In this document: positions 17,284 to 25,253 of the stretch, one piece after another | How the letters are laid out: each line of letters opens with the position of its first letter | Numbering within the stretch: the stretch's first letter is position 1 | Assembly: GCA_964512095.1 (NCBI GenBank) | Contig: CAZEIH010000002.1 | Location: 124,001 to 188,000 of the forward strand | DNA: 64,000 bases | Source of the DNA: DTU013 sp964512095 | GTDB lineage: Bacteria; Bacillota; Clostridia; Acetivibrionales; DTU013 | Direction: 5' to 3' | Program-made: the position numbers and the translations under genes | Notes under the pieces: model-generated | What the model saw: the letters and a program-made list of their open reading frames with translations, nothing else | Database searches by the model: none | Told to the model about the DNA's origin: nothing

Positions 17284-18273
17284 ATGAAACGAGTGAGGAT
17301 CACCGGGGTAACATACGCAGTTAAAAAAGTGAGGCGAACCAAGTTGATTGTGTTGTCTTTCCTACTGCTGATAATTATCTCCCTTATAGCTGTGGTCTCA
17401 CTATCAGGCTACAAAAGCTGGGGCCTCCTCCACCCTGACAAAAAACCCGTTGACGCATTTTCATCCAACATAGTTCCCGAATATAGGGACATCACCTTTA
17501 GGGGTGTCGACAGCACAATCTTGTTAAAGGGTTGGCTATTTGAGAAAAAAAACAGCGACCGAACAATAATTCTTGTCCATTCATATGGTAGTAACCGGCT
17601 TGAGTTTGGAGTTGAAACCGTCGATATGATTAAAGACTTCATGAACAACGGCTATAATGTACTAACCTTCGACTTAAGAAACTCTGGGGAATCCGGTGGC
17701 AATAACTGTACCTTCGGGTATAGTGAAAAGGATGACATTAAAGCTGCCATTAAATACATGAGGAATCAGGGGTCAAAGCACATCACACTTATTGGGTTTT
17801 CAACAGGCGCATCCGCTTCGATTCTTGCTGCTGCCGAAAGTACATCTTCAAAGGGCACTCCCTTGGTGGATGCAGTTATTGCTGACAGTCCCTACTCCGA
17901 CCTAAGAACCTATTTCCACCGGAGTCTTGACAAATGGACTGGTCTACCTTCATTCCCGTTTAACAGAACAACAGCTCTTGGAATAGATTTTACCGGAGGC
18001 ATTAAAGCAAAGGAAGCAAGTCCGTTAAATGCTATAACAGCTGAAAACACTCCTCACCTAATGCTTATACACAGTCGAAATGACGATTTGTTTCCTGTCA
18101 TCAATTCAATTGAGCTTTACCAAAAATATTCGGGTCTGAACCCTTCAGGAGCAGAATTCTGGCAAACCGAGTACGAGGGCCATGCCAAAGGATATATAGT
18201 TGATAGAGAAGAATACATGAAGAGGGTGTTTTCATTTCTGGACAGAGTTTATTCCGCACCTCATTTCTTCTGA
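17284..18273 (+). CDS. Membrane-anchored alpha/beta hydrolase
   Basis: A 329-residue serine hydrolase with one N-terminal membrane helix (LIVLSFLLLIIISLIAVVSL), so the catalytic part probably faces outside. The oxyanion/His-Ser segment is ILVHSYGSNR, the nucleophile elbow is GFSTGAS, the acid is likely in HSRNDDLFPV and the histidine in EGHAKGY. It resembles the YqiK/BEM46-like alpha/beta hydrolases of Firmicutes; the substrate is unknown. An AAAGGA site precedes the ATG. Its last 13 bases overlap the 3' end of the convergent chaperone gene. Confidence 0.85.
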   Translation: MKRVRITGVTYAVKKVRRTKLIVLSFLLLIIISLIAVVSLSGYKSWGLLHPDKKPVDAFSSNIVPEYRDITFRGVDSTILLKGWLFEKKNSDRTIILVHSYGSNRLEFGVETVDMIKDFMNNGYNVLTFDLRNSGESGGNNCTFGYSEKDDIKAAIKYMRNQGSKHITLIGFSTGASASILAAAESTSSKGTPLVDAVIADSPYSDLRTYFHRSLDKWTGLPSFPFNRTTALGIDFTGGIKAKEASPLNAITAENTPHLMLIHSRNDDLFPVINSIELYQKYSGLNPSGAEFWQTEYEGHAKGYIVDREEYMKRVFSFLDRVYSAPHFF

Positions 18274-18749
18274 TCCATAAAAAAAGATGCAGTGTCTGCA
18301 GAAGTAGGGTTATTGTATGCATTATTGATTTTTTTTCCCTGGTTTACCTTTTTGATCTGTAAACCCAGCTCTTCCAGCAGCTTTTTACTTTTACTGCTGT
18401 TGACCTTCTCAATATCGCCTATTTTACCAATAAGCTCAACAACCTCTGACGTCACCTGCTTTAGCTGCTTCGCCTGAGGATGAGCCGTCAAATTTAGCTC
18501 ATTAAGTTTTTTTATGTTGAAGCTTATTTTCAGGCTTTCAAAATACACACTGAAATCAGCATCTAGTTTATCAATCTCAATTATCCTTTTCTGTTTTTCA
18601 TCAATCAGCATCTGTATCTCATCAAGAGATCCTTCATCAATAGCTTTAGACTGAGCTTTAGTCAACTCCAGCATTTCACCAAGAAACTGCTTTTTTTTGT
18701 TCAAAAGCTCAATCATCCTGTCAAATTGTATTCCTCTGTTTGTATCCAT
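18261..18749 (-). CDS. FlgN/FliT-like flagellar export chaperone
   Basis: A 162-residue, largely helical protein with heptad-like patterns (residues 10-125) and a charged FFMDQKK tail. Tails of this kind (compare FFDMKL of the second FlgN-like protein at 45 kb) and the place after fliD-fliS suggest a chaperone for a filament protein, with FliT-like action on FliD the likeliest. It could equally be called FlgN-family. The start codon follows CAGGAG. The last gene of the flaG operon, it overlaps the convergent hydrolase gene by 13 bases. Confidence 0.68.
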   Translation of the reverse strand: MDTNRGIQFDRMIELLNKKKQFLGEMLELTKAQSKAIDEGSLDEIQMLIDEKQKRIIEIDKLDADFSVYFESLKISFNIKKLNELNLTAHPQAKQLKQVTSEVVELIGKIGDIEKVNSSKSKKLLEELGLQIKKVNQGKKINNAYNNPTSADTASFFMDQKK

Positions 18750-18867
18750 AATTCTCCTGTCCCGCTTACACTGCCTGCTTATCCACTTTCCCCCTATTGC
18801 AGCAAAACTGTCCGTCGATTATCGGACTTTTTACTTGCACTCTGCGAGCCTAGCATTGCCTGCCTCT

Positions 18868-19275
18868 TCACTCCGACACCGCTGTTGGAGGATTTTTGAC
18901 CTGCTGCTTTGCAAGCTTCATTGCCTGTGCCCAGGTATCCCGGAGATCCTTCGCAAAATGCAGAACTTCCGCAAGTATTCCAGTGTCCTTTTTTATATTA
19001 GCTTCAAAAAGCCTGTCCAGCATGTAATCATATAAAAGGGACAGACCTTGGGAAAGCTCATACTGCATATCCAGCGTAACCTTGAATTCTGTCAGTATGT
19101 CTTGAGCTCTCATAATGCTCTCGTGTGCCTTCTGAATATCCTTGTCCTCAATAGCCCTCTGAGACAACATGATGAATTTGATAAGCCCATTATATAGTAT
19201 CAGAGTCAAGTCCTCAGGACTAGCGGTAAAAATAGAATTTTGCTTATAAATATCATATGCATTTGAAGTAACCAT
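18868..19275 (-). CDS. fliS: Flagellin export chaperone FliS
   Basis: Binds the C-terminal D0 helix of flagellin in the cytoplasm and keeps it unpolymerised for export. The 135 residues match the family, with the N-terminal AYDIYKQNSIFTASPEDLTLILYNG typical of FliS (split by the gene-specific QNSIF) and the helix DILTEFKVTLDMQYELSQGL. In FliW/CsrA species FliS competes with FliW for flagellin. It lies 38 bases after fliD. Confidence 0.95.
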   Translation of the reverse strand: MVTSNAYDIYKQNSIFTASPEDLTLILYNGLIKFIMLSQRAIEDKDIQKAHESIMRAQDILTEFKVTLDMQYELSQGLSLLYDYMLDRLFEANIKKDTGILAEVLHFAKDLRDTWAQAMKLAKQQVKNPPTAVSE

Positions 19276-19313
19276 ACTAGCTCCTTTAATAATAATTCAT
19301 AACAACATTACCA

Positions 19314-21521
19314 CTAATACATAAATTGCTGAGATAGCCATGAACTTTGGGTGTTCATATTGTTTATAAGTGCTTCCAATTTTGAAAACTGATTATAATA
19401 GCTGTTTTCCTTTAAAATTAATTCATCCGTCAATTTAGATATTCTGTCATCGTAATCAGATATCTGACTATAAAGCATATTGCTGAATGCTGATCTATCG
19501 CCAGCCATACCTGCCTTTTCAAGCAATGCGCCCCTGTGCCCGCCAAGCGTATTAGTGCGGATACTGTCCTGAATCACATCTGAAATCCTAAATATCAGTC
19601 CCGATTCCTTGAATCTTTCGGATTTGGATGACGCACTGGTGACTGCAGTACTATAAAGAACATCAGATTGCTTAGAAAACAAGCTAAATACTTCGTTGGG
19701 ATTTTCACTGAGGGCATTTTTTAATTTTTCCTCATCAATATACAATTTGCCTTTGTCCACCCAGCTGTTGGACTTTATCCCGATAGATGAAAGCGATAAG
19801 CCAGACCCGGAAACGCTTTCCACTACTGCGTTACGAAGGTTTGTAGCAATCGAACGGAGAATGCTGTCGTTTACAAGCAGTCCTGATTTTGCCTTTTCCT
19901 CCCACTGCTTAATATCCTCCTCTGTCATAGCCTCCTTTTGGTCACTAGTCAACGGAGCATAAGCATACTCTCTTTTTTCCGAAAGCTTTGAATTTATCTT
20001 ATCCAATACTTCATTGTACTTATCAACAAAACCTTTGATCAGCTCCACGGCCTTTGTAGTATCTGAGGTAACAGAAAGCTCGACAGGTCCCGCATTGTCC
20101 TTCATCAAATTAAAGGTTATTCCATTGATACTAAAGTTGTTTGTAGAACGCTCTATCGTCTGTGGACCATTGACACCATCATCAAAGGTAATGCTGGCAT
20201 CTTCCCCCGCTACATCAGTAGCAATCAATGACAACGAACCCAAAAGCCCTCCAGCAGAATCGCTTGAGGAAATAGTAGCAGTTACCCCTGTTTTCCTGGT
20301 CTCAAGCATAAACTCGTTATTAAGGCTATCATAGCTCATCTTCACGCCTGTAGCTGAATTAGTGTTAACGGCATTGACTATATCATTCATCGAAGTTGTA
20401 CGTGAATTGAAACTAAAGCTCTGACCATTTATGTCAAAACTTATATCATCTCCTTCTCCACTAACAATAAGTGGTATTGCAAAGCTGTCTTTAATATCAA
20501 AAATTTTGGCATCCATATTTATCTTATTTGAGTTGTTACCCCCGTTCATGCCTATTGCCGCAAGGCCTCCATTCTCGGCCATCGATGCTGACACCACCAC
20601 ATTCGTATCTACACTCTCAAGCACCACCTTATTATCAACGTTTTTAACCGTTATCTTCCCTTCTCCAAAGCCCTCGTCGTCGACCATGGATTGGAGTGCT
20701 GCAACCACAGCATCAGTGTCAGCGTAAGTGCCTGTATTGAGAGCAAATTCCTTCGTATCATCACCAAGAGTAATCGTAAATCTGTTATTGGACTCAGTAA
20801 GAGTTATTCCCGTGCTCAAATCGGTATTAAAAATCGCACCATATCCGGCATTATTTGTGTTTGCGAATTTCAGAGTGTTGGTACCGTTTGTCTCGAAAGA
20901 TATCTTGTCACCATCTTTTATGCTCACTGCAACTTTATCAGCTCCGAAAGCAGAATTCAATTTGCTTTGTAATTCCGCAGCCAATTCATCTATATTTGTT
21001 AGTCCATCTGATAAGACTATATCTTTACTGGTACCATTAAATTCGACCCTAAATACGTTATTACCCGCCGCACTGCTAATTTCTCTTATCCCATCAGAAG
21101 TCAGCGGACTGCTCTCAAGGTTCCCAGCTGCAGCTGAACCATATTTCTTTGCAGTTGTAGCCGTAATAATGTTTGATATTGTATAGTTACCAGCTTTAGC
21201 CCCTGATCCCGCCGAAGCTGTAAAATATAAATTTGTGTCCACCCCGTTATACTTCATACCAAATGCATTATAAATGGAAGAATTCCTCATATCGGTAGCC
21301 GGCTTCAAAGCATTGAAATACTCATTAGTAAAGCTTTGCAGCGAACTTGTTATCTCTCTGTACTGCTCTTGTTTCCACACCAACGTTTGTCTGCTCTGAG
21401 AAACTGAATTCACCTTTAGCTTTTCCACCTGCATTAGTTGGAAAACGAGGCTATCCACATCGAGACCTGATAGACCGGACATTCTAGTAACACTATTATA
21501 TGTATTATTAATGTAACTCAT
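19314..21521 (-). CDS. fliD: Flagellar filament cap protein FliD
   Basis: Forms the cap at the tip of the flagellum under which flagellin subunits fold. At 735 residues it is larger than the usual 450-650, because of extended middle domains. FliD_N is visible at residues about 10-105 (RMSGLSGLDVDSLVFQLMQVEK) and FliD_C at 470-725 (VELIKGFVDKYNEVLDKINSKL; ending with coiled coil LEALINNMNTQSSWLSQQF). The centre has repeated beta-rich Thr/Ser/Asp segments, possibly exposed and glycosylated. It follows flaG by seven bases. Confidence 0.95.
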   Translation of the reverse strand: MSYINNTYNSVTRMSGLSGLDVDSLVFQLMQVEKLKVNSVSQSRQTLVWKQEQYREITSSLQSFTNEYFNALKPATDMRNSSIYNAFGMKYNGVDTNLYFTASAGSGAKAGNYTISNIITATTAKKYGSAAAGNLESSPLTSDGIREISSAAGNNVFRVEFNGTSKDIVLSDGLTNIDELAAELQSKLNSAFGADKVAVSIKDGDKISFETNGTNTLKFANTNNAGYGAIFNTDLSTGITLTESNNRFTITLGDDTKEFALNTGTYADTDAVVAALQSMVDDEGFGEGKITVKNVDNKVVLESVDTNVVVSASMAENGGLAAIGMNGGNNSNKINMDAKIFDIKDSFAIPLIVSGEGDDISFDINGQSFSFNSRTTSMNDIVNAVNTNSATGVKMSYDSLNNEFMLETRKTGVTATISSSDSAGGLLGSLSLIATDVAGEDASITFDDGVNGPQTIERSTNNFSINGITFNLMKDNAGPVELSVTSDTTKAVELIKGFVDKYNEVLDKINSKLSEKREYAYAPLTSDQKEAMTEEDIKQWEEKAKSGLLVNDSILRSIATNLRNAVVESVSGSGLSLSSIGIKSNSWVDKGKLYIDEEKLKNALSENPNEVFSLFSKQSDVLYSTAVTSASSKSERFKESGLIFRISDVIQDSIRTNTLGGHRGALLEKAGMAGDRSAFSNMLYSQISDYDDRISKLTDELILKENSYYNQFSKLEALINNMNTQSSWLSQQFMY

Positions 21522-21528
21522 AAATTAC

Positions 21529-21903
21529 TCACCTTCTTTCATCTACTAACAATCCTGCCATTTCCAGCATATTTGCGACCATATCTAATATTTTTTTCGG
21601 TGGTATTTCCCTTATTACTTCTTTTGTAGTTTCATCAATGACTTTTATCATTATCTCATTTGTTTTATCATGTACAGAATATACGAATCTTCTGCTACTT
21701 CCTTCAATGGCTTTATTTATTCTCCCGACTGCATCTGCAACTACCTTCTCTGTGATGGGGTATTCTGAAGTATCAGAATGAGTTCCGTTCCCATTAGGTG
21801 CTAACTTCGGTGAAATAGGTGCAGGCTCTACTACAGGCTTACCCTGTATGTCTACTGTGTTCTGTCTACTATTGATTGCGGCTTCCGTGCCTAATACTCT
21901 CAT
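21529..21903 (-). CDS. flaG: FlaG family protein
   Basis: A 124-residue protein whose C-terminal 75 residues match FlaG (SRRFVYSVHDKTNEIMIKVI, then IREIPPKKILDMVANMLEMAG). FlaG affects filament length in several bacteria; its mechanism is not settled. It is the first gene of flaG-fliD-fliS-chaperone and lies about 60-90 bases after a sigma-D-like promoter. Confidence 0.92.
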   Translation of the reverse strand: MRVLGTEAAINSRQNTVDIQGKPVVEPAPISPKLAPNGNGTHSDTSEYPITEKVVADAVGRINKAIEGSSRRFVYSVHDKTNEIMIKVIDETTKEVIREIPPKKILDMVANMLEMAGLLVDERR

Positions 21904-21963
21904 ATTAATCCCTCCATGAATTACCTACCATGAATTACTTAGAAAATACATCTTCTCAATATA

Positions 21964-21991
21964 TTTATCGGATTATAAGCAGTTTATGTTA
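21964..21991 (-). promoter_or_regulatory. Sigma-D-like promoter of flaG-fliD-fliS
   Basis: Minus strand TAAC, 16 bases, CCGATAAA. The -10 is perfect against the sigma-28/sigma-D consensus and the -35 differs at one base (TAAC for TAAA). Confidence 0.65.
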
Positions 21992-22048
21992 ATACAAAAT
22001 ATTAATCCTATACATCAATCCGACAATTCTCAAGACACACCACTTATA

Positions 22049-23356
22049 CTACAGAGTCTCAATCTTCGACCTGTCAACAATATCCTTCATTGCATTTTTA
22101 GTATCAAATATTAACCTGCTATGTTCATTTATAAAATTATAGTCATACACACTATGCATAGTTGTAATAATTATCAAATCTGCCGCATCAAGAGTTTCGG
22201 CTTCTAATTCAGTAGATTTTAATGTCAGGCCTTTGAAGCTGAACTCCGGCACATAAGGGTCATTATACCTAAGATTCGCGCCATTACTAACCAACAAATC
22301 AATAACCTCCAAGGCAGGAGACTCTCTTACGTCATCAATATCTTGCTTATATGCCGTACCAAGCACAAAAATTTTTGACCCATTAAGAGGCTTCCCAAAG
22401 CGATTAAGTATTTTCATAGTTCTTTCCAGTACAAACTCAGGCATAGAGTTGTTGATTTCTCCGGCAGTCTCTATCAATCTTGTATGATATCCGAATTCCC
22501 GTGCTTTCCATGTTAGATAGAATGGGTCAACTGCGATACAATGACCTCCAACGCCGGGTCCTGGATAGAAAGGCATGAAGCCGTAGGGCTTGGTTTTGGC
22601 AGCCTCGATGACCTCCCATATATCTATTCCCATCTTATCGCATATTAAAGCCATCTCATTAGCCAGGGCGATATTAACGTTTCTAAATGTATTTTCAAGG
22701 ATTTTTTCCATCTCTGCAATTTTGGGCGAGGAAGCTTTGAATACTTCACTGTCAAGTACATTGTTATATAGCGCAGATGCTACGTCTGTACAATCCGGCG
22801 TAACTCCACCGACTACCTTTGGTGTGTTCTTAGTTTTGTATATTTTGTTGCCTGGATCCACACGTTCAGGGGAGAAAGCTAGATAAAAATCCACCCCACA
22901 TTTCAAGCCGGTTGACTCAAGAATCGGCAACACAACTTCCTCAGTAGTCCCAGGATAAGTAGTGCTCTCCAGCACAACCAGCATACCCTTGTACAGGTAC
23001 TTTGCTATTTCCCTTACAGAGCTTACTACATACGAAATGTCCGGCTGAAAGTACTGATCCAGCGGCGTAGGTACACAGATAGCGATACAGTCAATATCCG
23101 AAATAAACCTATAATCGTTAGTTGCCTTCAGCTTGTCCGATTTGACAATACTTTTAAGATCACCGGGGATTATATCACCAATATAATTAATGCCCTCATT
23201 GACCATTTTAACCTTCTGCTCCTGTATGTCAAAGCCAATCACCCTGTACCCCGCCTTAGCCTTCTCGACAGCAAGGGGAAGCCCAACATAGCCCAGACCC
23301 ACCACACCGACTACTGCTGTTTTATTATTGATTTTGTCAAGCAATGCTTTTTTCAT
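22049..23356 (-). CDS. wbpA: UDP-N-acetylglucosamine 6-dehydrogenase (WbpA-type)
   Basis: A nucleotide-sugar dehydrogenase of the UDP-glucose/GDP-mannose family, 435 residues. It has the N-terminal Rossmann motif GVVGLGYVGLPLAVEKAKAG, the specificity segment LAFSPERVDPGN and the catalytic cysteine in GPGVGGHCIAVDPFYL, then a C-terminal NAD/UDP-binding domain (VLGTAYKQDIDDVRESPALE). The segments resemble WbpA, which oxidises C6 of UDP-GlcNAc to UDP-GlcNAc uronic acid. It is transcribed divergently from the wbpB-D-E homologues, which would carry out the next steps. Substrate choice is inferred from family and context. Confidence 0.88.
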   Translation of the reverse strand: MKKALLDKINNKTAVVGVVGLGYVGLPLAVEKAKAGYRVIGFDIQEQKVKMVNEGINYIGDIIPGDLKSIVKSDKLKATNDYRFISDIDCIAICVPTPLDQYFQPDISYVVSSVREIAKYLYKGMLVVLESTTYPGTTEEVVLPILESTGLKCGVDFYLAFSPERVDPGNKIYKTKNTPKVVGGVTPDCTDVASALYNNVLDSEVFKASSPKIAEMEKILENTFRNVNIALANEMALICDKMGIDIWEVIEAAKTKPYGFMPFYPGPGVGGHCIAVDPFYLTWKAREFGYHTRLIETAGEINNSMPEFVLERTMKILNRFGKPLNGSKIFVLGTAYKQDIDDVRESPALEVIDLLVSNGANLRYNDPYVPEFSFKGLTLKSTELEAETLDAADLIIITTMHSVYDYNFINEHSRLIFDTKNAMKDIVDRSKIETL

Positions 23357-23435
23357 TTAACCGCCGCCTTCTTGTATAAAAGTATCAGCCAAATATATTA
23401 ATTAACACTTATTTAAAATATCGTCTTTTTCCTGT

Positions 23436-23462
23436 CAAAGCATAAGCCAATAATGCCGATAA
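23436..23462 (+). promoter_or_regulatory. Sigma-D-like promoter of the wbpB-wbpD-wbpE genes
   Basis: Plus strand CAAA, 15 bases, GCCGATAA, 42 bases before the wbpB ATG. The -10 is a perfect sigma-D match; the -35 differs from TAAA at one base. No competing sigma-A pair is evident at that place. Confidence 0.65.
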
Positions 23463-23503
23463 TAAAGATGTTACTATTGTATTAAACAAAAGAGGTGACC
23501 CAA

Positions 23504-24541
23504 ATGAAGGATATCATTAATTTCGGTCTGGTGGGTTGTGGCAGGATATCAAAAAACCACATAGATGCCCTGTCCAAGCTGCAAAAGGATGCAAGACTGG
23601 TCGCTGTATGTGATATAGATGAATCTAAAGCCCGTAGAACAGGTGAAGAAAACTCCATCGATTACTACACCAGCCTTGAAAACATGCTGGCAAGAGGAGA
23701 TTTGGATGCAATATCCATATGTACTCCAAGTGGCCTTCACCCCACACACGGAATTGCTGCCGCCAAAAGAAAGCTCCACGTGATAACAGAAAAACCAATG
23801 GCAACTAGCCTAAAAAAAGCTGACGAGCTTATATCTGCATGTGATGAAAATGGTGTCCAGCTATTCGTTATAAAACAAAACCGTCTCAACTCCACTTTAC
23901 AGCTTGCTAAAAGAGCTATAGACAAGGGGCGTTTCGGTCGGATATATATGGTTATAGTAAATGTATTGTGGTCGAGGCCCCAGTCATACTATGATGACGC
24001 AAAATGGCGTGGGACCTGGGAATTTGATGGAGGAGCCTTTATGAATCAGGCAAGCCATTATGTTGATATGATAGAATGGCTCGTTGGCCCCGTCGAGAGC
24101 GTCAACGCTTATACAGGAACTCTTGCTCGTAAAATTGAAACCGAAGACTCGGGTGTAGCTGGTATCAAGTTCAGAAATGGAGCATTTGGTTCAATTAATG
24201 TGACCATGCTGACATACCCCAAGAATCTTGAAGGCTCTCTTACCATTATCGGCGAACGTGGTACTATAAGAGTGGGCGGAGTCGCCGTCAACAAAATCGA
24301 GCATTGGGAATTTAGTGACTATGACGATGACGACAAGCTAGTAGAAACCAGCGCATACAATCCCCCGGATGTATATGGTTTCGGCCACACCGGATACTAT
24401 AAAAATGTTATAGACACGCTAAAGGGCTTGGCAGAGCCCAACACCAACGGCCGGGAGGGCCGTAAATCGTTGGAGTTGATTCTGGGCATATACAAATCCT
24501 CCCGCGAAGGCCGTAGCATCTCCCTCCCTCTGGAATATTAA
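23504..24541 (+). CDS. wbpB: Gfo/Idh/MocA oxidoreductase, WbpB-type
   Basis: An NAD-dependent dehydrogenase of 345 residues. N-terminal Rossmann fold: INFGLVGCGRISKNHIDAL. The catalytic-type segments ITEKPMATS and QASHYVDMIEWLVGPVESV (lysine and histidine) are present. In the WbpA-B-E-D pathway WbpB oxidises the C3 hydroxyl of UDP-GlcNAc uronic acid so that WbpE can add an amino group. GAGGTGA precedes the ATG; a GTG within that site, three codons upstream, is less likely. First gene of a plus-strand operon behind a sigma-D-like promoter. Confidence 0.87.
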   Translation: MKDIINFGLVGCGRISKNHIDALSKLQKDARLVAVCDIDESKARRTGEENSIDYYTSLENMLARGDLDAISICTPSGLHPTHGIAAAKRKLHVITEKPMATSLKKADELISACDENGVQLFVIKQNRLNSTLQLAKRAIDKGRFGRIYMVIVNVLWSRPQSYYDDAKWRGTWEFDGGAFMNQASHYVDMIEWLVGPVESVNAYTGTLARKIETEDSGVAGIKFRNGAFGSINVTMLTYPKNLEGSLTIIGERGTIRVGGVAVNKIEHWEFSDYDDDDKLVETSAYNPPDVYGFGHTGYYKNVIDTLKGLAEPNTNGREGRKSLELILGIYKSSREGRSISLPLEY

Positions 24542-24545
24542 ACAG

Positions 24546-24598
24546 GGGGACGGTTCTACCAGGGAAACATGAAGGATAAAACATGGGGACGGTTCTAC
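24546..24598 (+). repeat. Two direct copies of GGGGACGGTTCTAC
   Basis: Identical 14-base copies start at 24546 and 24585, between wbpB and wbpD. A related GGGACGGTT is at 51065. From memory, such GGGGACGGTTC motifs recur between genes in Clostridia and may be REP-like sequences linked to Y1-type transposases; that link is not visible in this window. Confidence 0.7.
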
Positions 24599-24650
24599 TA
24601 TTTAGCTTCTTTAGTGAGGAGTGTCACCATACCAATTACCGAGGTGTGAA

Positions 24651-25226
24651 ATGAAAGAATACTTTGTACATGAATCAAGTTACATCGACGAACCATGTGA
24701 AATAGGCGCCGGAACAAAAATTTGGCACTTCTCGCATATAATGAGCGGCTGCAGGATAGGCCTTAACTGTAATATCGGGCAGAATGTGGTCATATCGCCA
24801 GAGGTAGTTATCGGGGACAATGTTAGAATTCAAAACAATGTGTCCGTCTATACAGGCGTAATATGCGAGGATGACGTTTTCATCGGGCCCTCTGTTGTTT
24901 TTACAAATGTCATCAACCCAAGAAGCCACATTAACAGAAAACATGAATATAGAAACACAACAGTGAAGAAGGGCGCAAGCATAGGTGCCAACGCAACCAT
25001 CGTGTGCGGGCATAATATCGGCAGATATACTTTTATCGGCGCTGGTGCTGTTGTCACCAAAGATGTGCCCGACTTTACACTGGTGGTAGGCAACCCGGCA
25101 AGGCAGGTGGGTTGGGTCTGCAAATGCGGTGCAAAGCTGCAATTTAATGATGGGAAGGGCAACACAGTTTGTAGTGAATGTGGCTGTAAGTATGTAATAG
25201 ATAATAACATGGTCAAAGAGGCATAA
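24651..25226 (+). CDS. wbpD: Left-handed beta-helix N-acetyltransferase, WbpD-type
   Basis: A 191-residue hexapeptide-repeat acetyltransferase that would acetylate the 3-amino group formed by WbpE, giving UDP-2,3-diacetamido-2,3-dideoxy-glucuronic acid. The repeat region runs from CEIGAGTKIWHFSHI to the conserved GAVVTKDVPDFTLVVGNPAR. The C-terminus adds a small zinc-ribbon-like element (VCKCGAKL and VCSECGCKY). GAGGTG lies before the ATG. The repeat pair GGGGACGGTTCTAC separates it from wbpB. Confidence 0.9.
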   Translation: MKEYFVHESSYIDEPCEIGAGTKIWHFSHIMSGCRIGLNCNIGQNVVISPEVVIGDNVRIQNNVSVYTGVICEDDVFIGPSVVFTNVINPRSHINRKHEYRNTTVKKGASIGANATIVCGHNIGRYTFIGAGAVVTKDVPDFTLVVGNPARQVGWVCKCGAKLQFNDGKGNTVCSECGCKYVIDNNMVKEA

Positions 25227-25253
25227 ATAATACTAAATCACAGGAGGCTAAGG

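Noticed and set aside
17142..17342. 66-residue minus-strand open frame upstream of the radical SAM gene
   Set aside because: It overlaps the 5' end of the plus-strand hydrolase gene, has no ribosome site, and its hydrophobic composition comes from AT-rich promoter DNA.
19314..21521. Several long plus-strand frames opposite fliD
   Set aside because: Shadow frames of a beta-rich coding gene; no ribosome sites and no recognisable domains.
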